From: Deltaproteobacteria bacterium
GTDB lineage: Bacteria; Desulfobacterota; Desulfovibrionia; Desulfovibrionales; Desulfovibrionaceae
Assembly: GCA_031280335.1 (NCBI GenBank)
Contig: JAITGZ010000267.1
Coordinates: 1-14,377, forward strand
DNA length: 14,377 nucleotides
Direction of reading: 5' to 3'
Part shown: positions 1 to 6,995 of the stretch, in pieces
How positions within the stretch are numbered: the first letter of the stretch is position 1
Layout: each line of letters begins with the position of its first letter
Program-made: the position numbers and the translations under genes
Notes under the pieces: model-generated
Databases searched by the model: none
What the model was told of the DNA's origin: nothing
What the model saw: the letters and a program-made list of their open reading frames with translations, nothing else

Positions 1-32
1 AAATGTATAATCTCAAAGTTAATATGCTCTAG
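1..32 (+). repeat. Copy A of a 30-bp AT-rich repeat (transposon-end-like)
   Basis: Bases 2-31 match bases 12787-12816 on the same strand at 28 of 30 positions, including 21 identical bases in a row. A more diverged copy lies on the opposite strand at 12566-12590. All copies share the core TCTCAAAGTTAA or close variants, then ATGCYC and a TA dinucleotide. At the other locus, two copies face each other as terminal inverted repeats. By analogy, this one is probably the right-hand end of a related element whose body lies upstream of the window. It is much richer in AT than the coding DNA around it and lies about 32 bp before the sctD start. Confidence 0.7.
6..11 (+). promoter_or_regulatory. Candidate -10 box inside repeat copy A, reading towards sctD
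   Basis: A perfect TATAAT lies at 6-11. Transcription from it would start near base 18 and give a leader of about 46 nt before sctD. The matching -35 region would fall outside the window, so the promoter is unproven. A second TATAAT at 53-58 is too close to the ATG at 64 to drive a normal leadered message. Confidence 0.25.
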
Positions 33-63
33 AACCGGTGTTTCAAGCGGAATATAATGGAAC

Positions 64-1515
64 ATGATGCAGGAAGGCGGTATCCTCTTAGGCATTTTTA
101 CCGGCAATCACGCGGGGGCTGAAACGCCCCTGCCGCCGGGCGAATATGTCATCGGCTCGGCGGAGGAGTGCGATTTGGTGCTTACGGACAGCACCCTTTC
201 GCCCCGGCACTGCCTGTTGACTGTTTCGCCCGAAGGCGCGGTACGCCTCGCTCCGGCGGAAGGGGCGCTGCTTTTTGAGGGCGCGCCGTTGGAAGGCGCG
301 CTGGATTGGCCGGCCTTGGCCCCGGCCCTGGCCGGCATGGTATGTCTGGCCTGGACCAGGACGGGGCAGGGCTGGACGGGCCTTAAGCTGCCCCCTCTGC
401 TGGGAGAGGAAGGATTGGCCGGGCCGGCGGATGCACCCAGCCAAAGCCAGGAGGCGCGGGACGACCCGGAGACGGCCCCCAGGGCCGTTCAGGTGGAAGA
501 CGGTCTGGCCCGCCTGCCCGGCGGGGAGCGGCTAAGTTCCCCCTGGCTCACCCCCCGGCGTCTTTTGCCCCTGGGCGCGGCTTTGCTCCTGCTGTTGGGG
601 CTGAGTATAGGCCTGCCTTCATATTATGACCAGGGCGGGCCGGGGGCCAGAGCCAGGGTTCTGGAGACCGTTTTGCGTGAAAAAGGTTTTGCGGGTCTGC
701 GGGTGGAAGAAAGCTCCGGCTTGGTTTCGATCTATGGGTTGACGCCAACTGCCGATGGTGCCAACAAAGTTCGTAACATTGCTGCCGGGCAGAGCTACCA
801 GGTACGGGTGGTGGTGCGCGGACGGGAAGAATTTGTCCGGGCTGTGCGTGAAGCCCTGGAAGGGCGCGGCTTGTTCCTGGAAGTGGCTCTGGATGAAGAG
901 GGCGCGCTTTTGCGCGGCTATGTTCAGGACGCCCTGGTGGAGGGCGCGGCCCTGGCTTGGGCGCGCGAGGCAGCGCCGCCGGTGGTGGCGGTGCGCTCCG
1001 GCCTGCTCACCCGCTCCGTGGTGGAACCGCCCTTGCTGGAGGCTCTGCGTAAAGCCAATCTCAAGGGCAGGGCGGCGGTGGATTGGCGGCCGGGGGTGAT
1101 TGCCCTTGTGGGGGTGGAGGCGGATAAAACCGCTCTGGGCGCTATGGCCCGTGAATTGGGCGTACGCTTGGGGGCACCCGTGGCCTTCAGGGTGGAATCC
1201 GCAGGCACCCTTACTGCGGAGGCGCAGCCCGCAAGGCCGGCGGAGGCGCAGCCCGCGAGACCGGCTGAAAATTTTTTAGCCCCGGTGGTTACCCAGAGCG
1301 GACCCTTTGGCGGGGGGCTCACTTTGCGCGGCGTAACCCCGGCGCGCAAGGCGGGCGGCGTGCTTGAGCCTGCCTTCATCACCACCTCGGACGGGGCGGT
1401 GTATTTTGTGGGCGGAGCGCTGCCCGGCGGCTATGTTTTGAAGGGTATTTACCCTGATCGGCTGGAATTTTTGAAAAACGGATCAATTGTGGCACATAAA
1501 CTGCAAGGACATTAA
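64..1515 (+). CDS. sctD: SctD, inner-membrane ring protein of the type III secretion system
   Basis: This 483-residue protein has the SctD layout. Residues about 8-100 form a cytoplasmic FHA-like domain (GEYVIGSAEECDLVL, then SPRH with S46 and H49). A Pro/Asp-rich linker follows, then one membrane span at about 167-185. The remainder is a periplasmic part with ring-building modules at about 190-375. Residues about 385-402 are an AEAQPARP tandem linker. The last 70 residues contain YFVGGALPGGYVLKGIYPDR followed by LEFLKNG, which recalls the HR domain of type II secretion GspC. It is somewhat longer than the roughly 420 residues of YscD/PscD. SctD builds the outer of the two inner-membrane rings, links to the secretin outside, and holds SctK pods inside. 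Codon 55-57 is an in-frame stop, so 64 is the first possible start; its ribosome-binding site is weak. The stop is 2 bp before sctE. Confidence 0.88.
   Translation: MMQEGGILLGIFTGNHAGAETPLPPGEYVIGSAEECDLVLTDSTLSPRHCLLTVSPEGAVRLAPAEGALLFEGAPLEGALDWPALAPALAGMVCLAWTRTGQGWTGLKLPPLLGEEGLAGPADAPSQSQEARDDPETAPRAVQVEDGLARLPGGERLSSPWLTPRRLLPLGAALLLLLGLSIGLPSYYDQGGPGARARVLETVLREKGFAGLRVEESSGLVSIYGLTPTADGANKVRNIAAGQSYQVRVVVRGREEFVRAVREALEGRGLFLEVALDEEGALLRGYVQDALVEGAALAWAREAAPPVVAVRSGLLTRSVVEPPLLEALRKANLKGRAAVDWRPGVIALVGVEADKTALGAMARELGVRLGAPVAFRVESAGTLTAEAQPARPAEAQPARPAENFLAPVVTQSGPFGGGLTLRGVTPARKAGGVLEPAFITTSDGAVYFVGGALPGGYVLKGIYPDRLEFLKNGSIVAHKLQGH
1216..1263 (+). repeat. In-frame 24-bp tandem repeat in the sctD linker (2 copies)
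   Basis: Two head-to-tail 24-bp units, 1216-1239 and 1240-1263, differ at two positions and encode AEAQPARP twice. They fall in the spacer between the periplasmic ring modules and the C-terminal HR-like segment of SctD. Copy number could vary by slippage without breaking the frame. Confidence 0.85.
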
Positions 1516-1517
1516 TT

Positions 1518-1757
1518 ATGGATGCGACTATGGCACAACCATCTGAAGGCTGGCCGGATTGTCTGGCCGGGGATAGGCAGGGTGAAGCCCTGCGCCGCCT
1601 GCGGGATATTCTGGCCGCAAAGCGGGCGCGGCTGCGCGACCGCCTTGCGGCGGGAGTCGCGCCCGAAGAGTTCGCTCTGGGCGAAAAACTTTTGGCGGCC
1701 CTGGACGCGGCGGACGCGGCGGCTCTGGTCATATGGGAAGAACACAACAAGAATTAG
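1518..1757 (+). CDS. SctE-like (YscE/PscE/EscE family) needle co-chaperone
   Basis: This is a small, mostly helical 79-residue protein. It is encoded exactly where YscE/PscE lies in Yersinia and Pseudomonas, between sctD and the needle gene. The body has two predicted helices (about 20-45 and 50-75) joined by a turn containing GVAPEEF, a pattern seen in YscE-type proteins. In that family, E and G proteins together hold the needle subunit monomeric in the cytosol. An AAGGA motif at 1505-1509, 8 nt upstream, supports the ATG at 1518; a second in-frame ATG at 1530 is possible. The call rests on length, helix pattern and position more than on strong sequence motifs. Confidence 0.65.
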   Translation: MDATMAQPSEGWPDCLAGDRQGEALRRLRDILAAKRARLRDRLAAGVAPEEFALGEKLLAALDAADAAALVIWEEHNKN

Positions 1758-1799
1758 GGCGGCGTTGCCCTCTAAATTAAAATACGCGGGAGGCGCGCT

Positions 1800-2036
1800 A
1801 TGGGCTTGGATCTTCACGGTTTCGCCACCAAAGGTGTGCAGAATGTCAAGGATATGTCCAACGACATAGGTCAGGAGATTAATAATATCTCCGAAAACAG
1901 CCAGGAGATGAAGCAGGAGGATATGCTTGTTTTTCAGTACAAAATAGGCCAATATAACGCTTATATGACCTTTTTGACCCATACCATCAACTCTCTGACC
2001 AGTCTTGCGAAAGAAATGGCGCAGAGCATCAAATAG
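1800..2036 (+). CDS. sctF: SctF, needle filament subunit
   Basis: This 78-residue, entirely helical protein has no signal peptide, as expected for a needle monomer. The C-terminal half, from MLVFQYKIGQYNAYMTF to the end, matches the conserved needle helix: Q-x-x-I-x-x-YN, then a long amphipathic stretch ending EMAQSIK. The N-terminal half (GVQNVKDMSNDIG) is the usual variable outer helix. Needle subunits polymerise into the extracellular hollow needle through which substrates pass. A strong GGGAGG at 1788-1793, 6 nt before the ATG, suggests high translation. Codon use is visibly richer in A/T than in neighbouring genes. The E and G chaperone genes flank it on either side. Confidence 0.85.
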   Translation: MGLDLHGFATKGVQNVKDMSNDIGQEINNISENSQEMKQEDMLVFQYKIGQYNAYMTFLTHTINSLTSLAKEMAQSIK

Positions 2037-2129
2037 ATGGCCGCGCGGCTGGCCGGCTCCAGGTGGAGCGCAACGGATCCAGGCGTAAAACGTCTTGGTG
2101 TAAGGACAAGTTAAAACTGGAGGGTATCC
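2037..2129 (+). other. 93-bp gap after sctF with a small hairpin
   Basis: Apart from the non-coding tail at the end of the window, this is the widest gap in the operon. It contains a 5-bp stem, GCTCC (2056-2060) and GGAGC (2065-2069), around an AGGT loop. No U-tract follows, so it is not a convincing terminator. It might slow 3'-end decay of the sctF message, since needle protein is usually needed in excess. It ends with the GGAGGG ribosome-binding site of the next gene. Confidence 0.25.
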
Positions 2130-2495
2130 GTGCTGGAAACAGAAGATTTGCAGATCCTGGCGGAACTGGCCTTCGGCGCTGTGTTCACGGGCAACATGCT
2201 GCCCGCAAGAACCATTTTTGAAGGCTTGGCTGCGGCTCGCCCTGAACACGAGGCCCCACGCATAGGCATGGCCATGAGCCATTATATGGTGAATGAATTT
2301 GACCGGGCTGAAGAAATCCTGCGCGGGCTTATACAGGATAAGCCAGGTTTTCGCCCGGCCGTCGTTAATCTGGCCCTGTGCCTGATCCTCTCCGGCAAAA
2401 AGACGGAGGCCCGCCCTCTGCTGCTGGAGCTGGAAAAAAATAATGACCCGCAGTACAGCGATATGGTGGGCGAGCTTTTGGGGCTTTGTCCATGA
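2130..2495 (+). CDS. sctG: SctG-like TPR needle chaperone
   Basis: This 121-residue protein consists of TPR-like helix pairs: residues 8-40 (LAFGAVFTGNMLPARTIFEG), about 43-75 (MAMSHYMVNEFDRAEEILRG) and about 77-110 (LALCLILSGKKTEARPLLLE). YscG/PscG is a TPR protein of the same size. With the E protein it clamps the C-terminal helix of the needle subunit before export. Position directly after sctF supports that role. The start is GTG at 2130, with GGAGGG at 2119-2124 and a 5-nt spacer. Its TGA overlaps the next gene in an ATGA junction. Confidence 0.72.
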   Translation: MLETEDLQILAELAFGAVFTGNMLPARTIFEGLAAARPEHEAPRIGMAMSHYMVNEFDRAEEILRGLIQDKPGFRPAVVNLALCLILSGKKTEARPLLLELEKNNDPQYSDMVGELLGLCP

Positions 2496-3235
2496 CGGTC
2501 TTAAGCAGGTCGCTCTTTCTTTTGCCCGTGTTTTTATGTTTGTTTCTGACCGCCTGCCGGACGGAACTTTACCAGGGTTTGACGGAGCGCTCGGCCAATG
2601 AGCTTTTGGGCGCGCTTTTGGAGCGCGGCCTGGAGGCGGAAAAGATTAACCAGGGCAAAAACGGTTTCGCCGTGGCCGTGGACGAGGCGGACCGGCTGCG
2701 CGCCCTGGAGATTTTACGCGATCTGGGCCTGCCCAAGCCCAGTTATGAGGGTCTGGGGGTGGTCTTTCGCAAAGAGGGCATGATGAGTTCGCCCCTGGAG
2801 GAAAAGGCGCGCCTTTCTTACGCCCTTTCGCAGGAACTGGCCGCCTCCTGCGTGCGCCTGGACGGGGTGGTGGACGCCCGCGCCCATGTGGTGCTTAAGG
2901 ATAAGGATGTACTCACCGGGGCCGTAACCCCGGCCTCGGCCGTGGTTATGCTGCGTTACGCCCCGGACGCGCCGGTGGACCGCTATGTGCCCCAGGTGCG
3001 CTCCATGGTGGTGCAGGCTGTGCCTGATGTGGAGCCGGACCGGGTTTCGGTGCTGACCTTTCCGGTCATGGGCGAAATTACCCGTCCGGCTGTCCTTCCC
3101 TCTACCGGGCGCGTGTTTTCTCCTCTTTGGGGCGGTTTGGGCTTTCTGGCCGGCTTGCCGGCGGGGGGCGGCCTGCTCTGGGGTTTCATGCGCCTGCGCC
3201 GATCCCGTCCGGGGGTGGAAGGCGGCGCGTCGTGA
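2492..3235 (+). CDS. sctJ: SctJ, inner-membrane ring lipoprotein
   Basis: This 247-residue protein is a clear member of the SctJ/YscJ/PrgK (FliF-related) family. An N-terminal signal ends in a lipobox LTAC, with the acylated cysteine at residue 22. Next come RTELYQGLTERSANELL and, around residues 78-105, GLPKPSYEGLGVVFRKEGM followed by SSPLEEKARLSYALSQEL. Then comes LDGVVDARAHVVL (about 123-135). A C-terminal membrane span lies at about 213-233, followed by a basic cytosolic tail. SctJ forms the inner of the two inner-membrane rings, nested inside SctD. The ATG at 2492 overlaps the sctG TGA, giving translational coupling; a TTG two codons earlier (2486) is a less likely start. Confidence 0.95.
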   Translation: MTVLSRSLFLLPVFLCLFLTACRTELYQGLTERSANELLGALLERGLEAEKINQGKNGFAVAVDEADRLRALEILRDLGLPKPSYEGLGVVFRKEGMMSSPLEEKARLSYALSQELAASCVRLDGVVDARAHVVLKDKDVLTGAVTPASAVVMLRYAPDAPVDRYVPQVRSMVVQAVPDVEPDRVSVLTFPVMGEITRPAVLPSTGRVFSPLWGGLGFLAGLPAGGGLLWGFMRLRRSRPGVEGGAS

Positions 3236-3930
3236 AGGATGCCGCCGTTAAGGGCAACGCCGCGCTTTGGGCGGCTGTGGCACGCTTTAACGCGCCCCGG
3301 GCGGAAGATTTTGCCCCGGAGTCCCTGCCTGAAGAGTCAGCAGCCCTGTTACGCGCGGGCACACTGGCCCGGCTTGAAGCCAGCCGGGCCGGGCGGGCGC
3401 TGGTGCGCGCCTGGCTTTTGCGTCATTGGGGAGCGGAACCTGGTTTTGCGGATTTTGCGGATGAACGCCGCCGCCTGGCCCTGCTGGGGCGGGATGTTTT
3501 GCGCCGCCTAGCCCTGGTTTACGGGGGGTGCCTTTACGCCCGCGAGGCCGCCCTGTGCGTGCGGCGTGAAGAGGCTGCGGCCCTGCGCGCCCTGCTGGGG
3601 GAGCATTACGCTTATGTTTTGTCCAGGGGGCGGCTGCTGGTGATGCGGGGGAGCGAATACTTCAGCGCGTTCAAAAAAAATTTGCCCTTGCCGGAGCGCA
3701 TGGCCGGGGCCGGGTTCCACGCCCTGCGTCTTTGCCTGGCCTTCTGGCCGGCAGACTTGTTCCGCCTGGCCTCCTGCCGCCTGCCGGCGGAACTGCGCCC
3801 CGCTGCAAAGGCCGCGTCCGGAGGGCGTGTTAAACCTGCGGAGGCCGCCCTGGCGGAACTTGTCTGGACGGACGTGAAAAAATTGCTCCTTGTTGAGGTG
3901 GCCCCGCAATGGCAAGCCTGTTTCGCATAG
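3232..3930 (+). CDS. sctK: SctK, sorting-platform adaptor
   Basis: This 232-residue soluble, helix-rich protein lies between sctJ and sctL, where SctK (YscK/PscK) always sits. SctK links SctD to SctQ in the cytoplasmic sorting platform. Family-like stretches include LLGRDVLRRLALVYGGCLYA (about 84-103) and ALLGEHYAYVLSRG (about 120-133). SctK sequences are poorly conserved, so position carries much of the weight. I prefer GTG at 3232, which overlaps the sctJ stop as GTGA and has GGAAGG at 3217-3222. The frame is open further upstream, but only inside sctJ and with non-homologous residues. The 3' end overlaps sctL by 22 bp. Confidence 0.75.
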   Translation: MKDAAVKGNAALWAAVARFNAPRAEDFAPESLPEESAALLRAGTLARLEASRAGRALVRAWLLRHWGAEPGFADFADERRRLALLGRDVLRRLALVYGGCLYAREAALCVRREEAAALRALLGEHYAYVLSRGRLLVMRGSEYFSAFKKNLPLPERMAGAGFHALRLCLAFWPADLFRLASCRLPAELRPAAKAASGGRVKPAEAALAELVWTDVKKLLLVEVAPQWQACFA

Positions 3931-4532
3931 ACCCGGGTCACATCTCCGCCGCTCCGGAAAGCAGGCTGATCAAGGCTGCGGAATGGGCGGAATATCACAC
4001 TGCCGCCGAAATCGCGGAAGCGGCCCGGCAATACGCCCAAAAACTGCGCCGGGAGGCCGAAAAAGCCCTGGAGGATGAAAAACGGCGCGGCTACGAGCAT
4101 GGCCTGCTGGAAGGACGGCAGGAACACGCCGAGCAGATGATGGATACGGTGCTGAAATCCATCGAATATATTGAAGGACTGGAAAAAGGCATTTCCGCCC
4201 TGGTGGGGGACGCTCTGCGCAAGATACTGGGTTCGCTCCCGCCGGGCGAACTCATTGCCGGGGTGGTGCGCCAGGCCCTGGCCCTGGCCCGCGGGCAGCG
4301 GCAGGTCATTTTGCGGATCGCGCCGGAGGATGAGGCGGCGCTGCGCGTGCGCCTGGAGGAGATTATGCGTGAATATTCCTCCATCACCTTTGTGGATTTG
4401 CAGACGGACGCCCGGCTTAAACCCGGCGATTGTTCCCTGCAGAGCGATATGGGCGTGATCGACGCGGGGGTGGAGACGCAGATCCGGGCCGTCATCAACG
4501 CCCTGGAAAAAAAGCGCAAAGGGCGGTCCTGA
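3909..4532 (+). CDS. sctL: SctL, ATPase-binding stator protein
   Basis: This 207-residue protein belongs to the SctL/YscL/FliH family, which tethers the SctN ATPase to SctQ. Residues 30-80 form a charged, Ala/Glu-rich coiled coil with small-residue spacing (EIAEAARQYAQKLRREAEKA). The C-terminal domain shows ALRKILGSLPPGEL, VVRQALALARGQRQVILRIA and LKPGDCSLQSDMGVIDAGVE. The last of these is typical of the FliH/YscL/V-type E-subunit fold. It starts within the sctK end (22-bp overlap), and its TGA abuts the sctN GTG with no gap. Confidence 0.93.
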   Translation: MASLFRIDPGHISAAPESRLIKAAEWAEYHTAAEIAEAARQYAQKLRREAEKALEDEKRRGYEHGLLEGRQEHAEQMMDTVLKSIEYIEGLEKGISALVGDALRKILGSLPPGELIAGVVRQALALARGQRQVILRIAPEDEAALRVRLEEIMREYSSITFVDLQTDARLKPGDCSLQSDMGVIDAGVETQIRAVINALEKKRKGRS

Positions 4533-5852
4533 GTGGAAACCTTTTCGTATATCAACGACATGTACCGTTCCGCCCTGGCCGAAAGCCAGACCGTGGAGAT
4601 TCGCGGCCGGGTGGAAGACGTGGTGGGCACGATCATCCGGGTGGTACTGCCCAACGTCAAGGTGGGCGAACTGTGCATCCTGCGCAACCCCTGGGAAGAT
4701 TGGCAGCTTTATGCCGAGGTGGTGGGCTTTCATAAGCATTACGCCCTTCTGACCCCTTTTGGGAGCATTCAGGGTATTTCGCCTTCCACCGAGGTGGTCT
4801 CCACCGGCGAGACCCACTCCGTGGGCGTGGGTGAAGCCTTGCTCGGCCGCGTGCTGGACGGATTGGGCAACCCCCTGGACGGCGGGGATATGCCCCAGGT
4901 AAGCGCGCGCTACCCCGTTTACGCCGCCCCGCCCAACCCCATGCTGCGCCGCATCATTGACCGGCCTCTGACCATGGGACTCAGGGCCATTGACGGTCTG
5001 CTCACCTGCGGCGAAGGGCAGCGCATGGGCATTTTCGCCGCTGCCGGCGGGGGCAAAAGCACGCTTCTCTCCTGTCTGGTCAAGGGGACGGAGGCCGATA
5101 TAACCGTGCTGGCCCTCATTGGTGAACGCGGCCGCGAGGTGCGCGAGTTCATTGAGCGCGATTTGGGGCGGGAGGGTATGAAAAAAGCCGTGCTGGTGGT
5201 CTCCACCTCAGACCGTTCAGCCATGGAGCGCCTCAAGGCCGCCTACGTTTCCACAGCCATTGCCGAATATTTTCGTGACCAGGGCAAAAAGGTGCTTCTG
5301 CTCATGGATTCCGTAACCCGCTTCGGCCGCGCCCTGCGCGAAATAGGCTTGGCCGCGGGCGAGCCGCCCACGCGCAGGGGCTTTCCTCCTTCGGTTTTTT
5401 CCAGCCTGCCCCTGCTTATGGAACGGGCCGGCAACTCGGATAAAGGCTCCATCACCGCCTTCTATACCGTACTGGTGGAAGGCGACGACATGACCGAGCC
5501 CATTGCCGATGAAACCCGCTCCATCCTTGACGGGCATATCATTCTTTCGCGCAAGCTGGCTTCTTCCGGGCATTATCCGGCCATTGACATCCTGGCCAGC
5601 GTAAGCCGGGTGATGAGCGCCATTGTGGACGGAGAACACAAGAAAAGTGCCGGAGCAATACGTAAAATCATGGCCAAATACGCGGAAATGGAGCTTCTGG
5701 TGCAGATCGGCGAATACAAGAAAGGGGCGGATGCCGATGCCGACACGGCCCTGGAGCGCATCGGCAAGGTCAACGACTTTCTCCGTCAGGGCACGGAAGA
5801 GCGTTCTTCCTTTGCCCAAAGCCTGGAGGCCATGCGAGGCGTGCTTAGTTGA
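4533..5852 (+). CDS. sctN: SctN, type III secretion ATPase
   Basis: This 439-residue protein is a full-length F1-beta/FliI-like ATPase. The N-terminal beta-barrel covers about 1-90. Walker A is AAAGGGKST (169-177) with K175. The catalytic glutamate is in IGERGREVREF (E198). Walker B is KVLLLMDSVTRFGRALRE with D259. A likely arginine finger is R340 in HIILSRKLA. AGEPPTRRGFPPSVFSSLP is a signature of injectisome and flagellar export ATPases. The hexamer strips chaperones and unfolds substrates at the base of the apparatus. The start is GTG directly after the sctL stop, with AGGGCGG just upstream. The stop overlaps sctO as TTGA. Confidence 0.97.
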   Translation: METFSYINDMYRSALAESQTVEIRGRVEDVVGTIIRVVLPNVKVGELCILRNPWEDWQLYAEVVGFHKHYALLTPFGSIQGISPSTEVVSTGETHSVGVGEALLGRVLDGLGNPLDGGDMPQVSARYPVYAAPPNPMLRRIIDRPLTMGLRAIDGLLTCGEGQRMGIFAAAGGGKSTLLSCLVKGTEADITVLALIGERGREVREFIERDLGREGMKKAVLVVSTSDRSAMERLKAAYVSTAIAEYFRDQGKKVLLLMDSVTRFGRALREIGLAAGEPPTRRGFPPSVFSSLPLLMERAGNSDKGSITAFYTVLVEGDDMTEPIADETRSILDGHIILSRKLASSGHYPAIDILASVSRVMSAIVDGEHKKSAGAIRKIMAKYAEMELLVQIGEYKKGADADADTALERIGKVNDFLRQGTEERSSFAQSLEAMRGVLS

Positions 5853-6334
5853 CCGTTTACCCTCTGGCCCCTCTGGCCCGCGTGCGCGGCCTGCGCGAGG
5901 ATGCGGCGGCGGCGGAACTTTCCGCCAGGGAAAGGGCCTGGCTTGCGGCGAAACAGGAAATCCTGGAGCGGGAGCAGGCCCTGAAGGACTACATTGCCTG
6001 GCGCGAAGAAGAGGAAGAAAGGCGCTATGCGGAGATTCTGCACCAGGAATTGAGCTTGAAAGAGCTGGACGCCTTCAAGTCCGGACTCGCGGCCCTGCGT
6101 GAGCGGGATAATGTCTTGCTGGAGGCCGTAACCCTGGCGCGCCGGGCTGAAGAAGACGCCCTCAAGGCCAGGGACGAGGCAGCAGCGGCCTTGCGGCAGG
6201 CGCGTAAGGACAAAGAAAAGATCAGCGCGCACAAAGAGATTTGGCAGGCCTTTGAAACCAGGGAGGCCGAACGCCGGGAAGACCTGGAGATGGAGGAATT
6301 TTCCGGTAAAAAGCCTGTGCTGGAAGAGGATTAA
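5849..6334 (+). CDS. sctO: SctO, ATPase stalk protein
   Basis: This is a 161-residue, almost continuous, highly charged helix pair (about 20-150) of the SctO/YscO/FliJ type. Such proteins form the coiled-coil stalk, resembling F1 gamma, that sits in the SctN hexamer and contacts SctV. Size, composition (many E, A, R, K) and the place between sctN and sctP fit. The reading frame offers only TTG at 5849 near the sctN stop, giving a TTGA overlap. The closest Shine-Dalgarno match is GAGG, 9 nt upstream. Re-initiation by ribosomes finishing sctN is likely. Confidence 0.85.
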   Translation: MTVYPLAPLARVRGLREDAAAAELSARERAWLAAKQEILEREQALKDYIAWREEEEERRYAEILHQELSLKELDAFKSGLAALRERDNVLLEAVTLARRAEEDALKARDEAAAALRQARKDKEKISAHKEIWQAFETREAERREDLEMEEFSGKKPVLEED

Positions 6335-6338
6335 AACT

Positions 6339-6989
6339 ATGGAAACGACCAGGATAGAATCCGGAAGATACCCCTCCCCCCGTGTTGACGGCAAAAAGGG
6401 AAGCTCGGCGGCGGAAGCGGAAGGATCGCGGGAGGAGTTTCGTGAAGCCATGCGCGGCGGCGAAAAAGACGGCGCTGCTGAAGATGAAGGCGAAAAACCC
6501 CGTGAAAGGCTTGGCGGCGCGGATGCGCCCCCGCCCCTTTCCGGTGATGCCCTGCTGCGCGGCCTGGGTCTGGCTGGTCTCCCCCCGCAAGGATCCGGCG
6601 CGGCGGAGCTTGCGGGCGTATCAGGCGCGGCCTCCGGCGGGAGTGAATCCGCCGTTCTGGCCGCTGAACTGGCCGAGCGCATTCTGGTGAACGCGGACCA
6701 CAATGCGGGCGGCGGCGAAGTGCGCATATCCCTTAAAAATTCCGTGCTGCCGGATACGGAAATAATCCTGCGCCGGGAAGGGGCGGCTTTGGTGGTACAG
6801 CTTGCCAGCGGCAACGTATCTTCCCTGCATACCCTGCAGGCGGCGCGGGCGGATTTGCAGGACAGGCTCCAGTCCCTGGGGATGGACGCTTCAGTGGAGG
6901 TGCTGGACGGGCGCGGAGGGGAAGGCGGCGCGGACGGCCGAGGGGAGCGCTCCAGAGGGCTGGACTATATACCGGCGGACAACGAGTAG
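6339..6989 (+). CDS. sctP: SctP, needle-length / substrate-specificity switch protein
   Basis: This is a 216-residue protein. About 100 residues of low-complexity, Gly/Glu/Pro-rich N-terminal sequence precede a compact C-terminal domain at about 125-190. That domain contains GGGEVRISLKNSVLPDTEII, LRREGAALVVQLASG and LQDRLQSLGM. It matches the pattern of the FliK/YscP/HpaP C-terminal switch domain (T3S4). Such proteins measure the needle and signal SctU to change from early to late substrates. At 216 residues it is short for a molecular ruler, which may mean a short needle. The ATG at 6339 has AGAGGA at 6325-6330. A longer in-frame reading from 6252 lies inside sctO and looks unrelated. There is a 4-bp gap to sctO and a 6-bp gap to sctQ. 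Confidence 0.82.
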   Translation: METTRIESGRYPSPRVDGKKGSSAAEAEGSREEFREAMRGGEKDGAAEDEGEKPRERLGGADAPPPLSGDALLRGLGLAGLPPQGSGAAELAGVSGAASGGSESAVLAAELAERILVNADHNAGGGEVRISLKNSVLPDTEIILRREGAALVVQLASGNVSSLHTLQAARADLQDRLQSLGMDASVEVLDGRGGEGGADGRGERSRGLDYIPADNE

Positions 6990-6995
6990 AATTAT

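Noticed and set aside
1512..2282. 256-codon open frame on the - strand over sctE-sctF-sctG
   Set aside because: It overlaps three small + strand genes that have good ribosome-binding sites and family features; the translation looks random.
3127..3231. Upstream extension of sctK into sctJ
   Set aside because: The extra residues come from the shifted frame of the conserved sctJ end; the GTG overlapping the sctJ stop is the better start.
3612..4817. 401-codon open frame on the - strand across sctK, sctL and sctN
   Set aside because: It lies opposite three clearly conserved genes; its His/Gly/Pro-rich translation mirrors GC-rich codon bias and shows no family motif.
5786..6814. 342-codon open frame on the - strand opposite sctO/sctP
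   Set aside because: Low-complexity Ser/Pro/Arg translation, no start signal of note, and fully explained by the complement of sctO and sctP.
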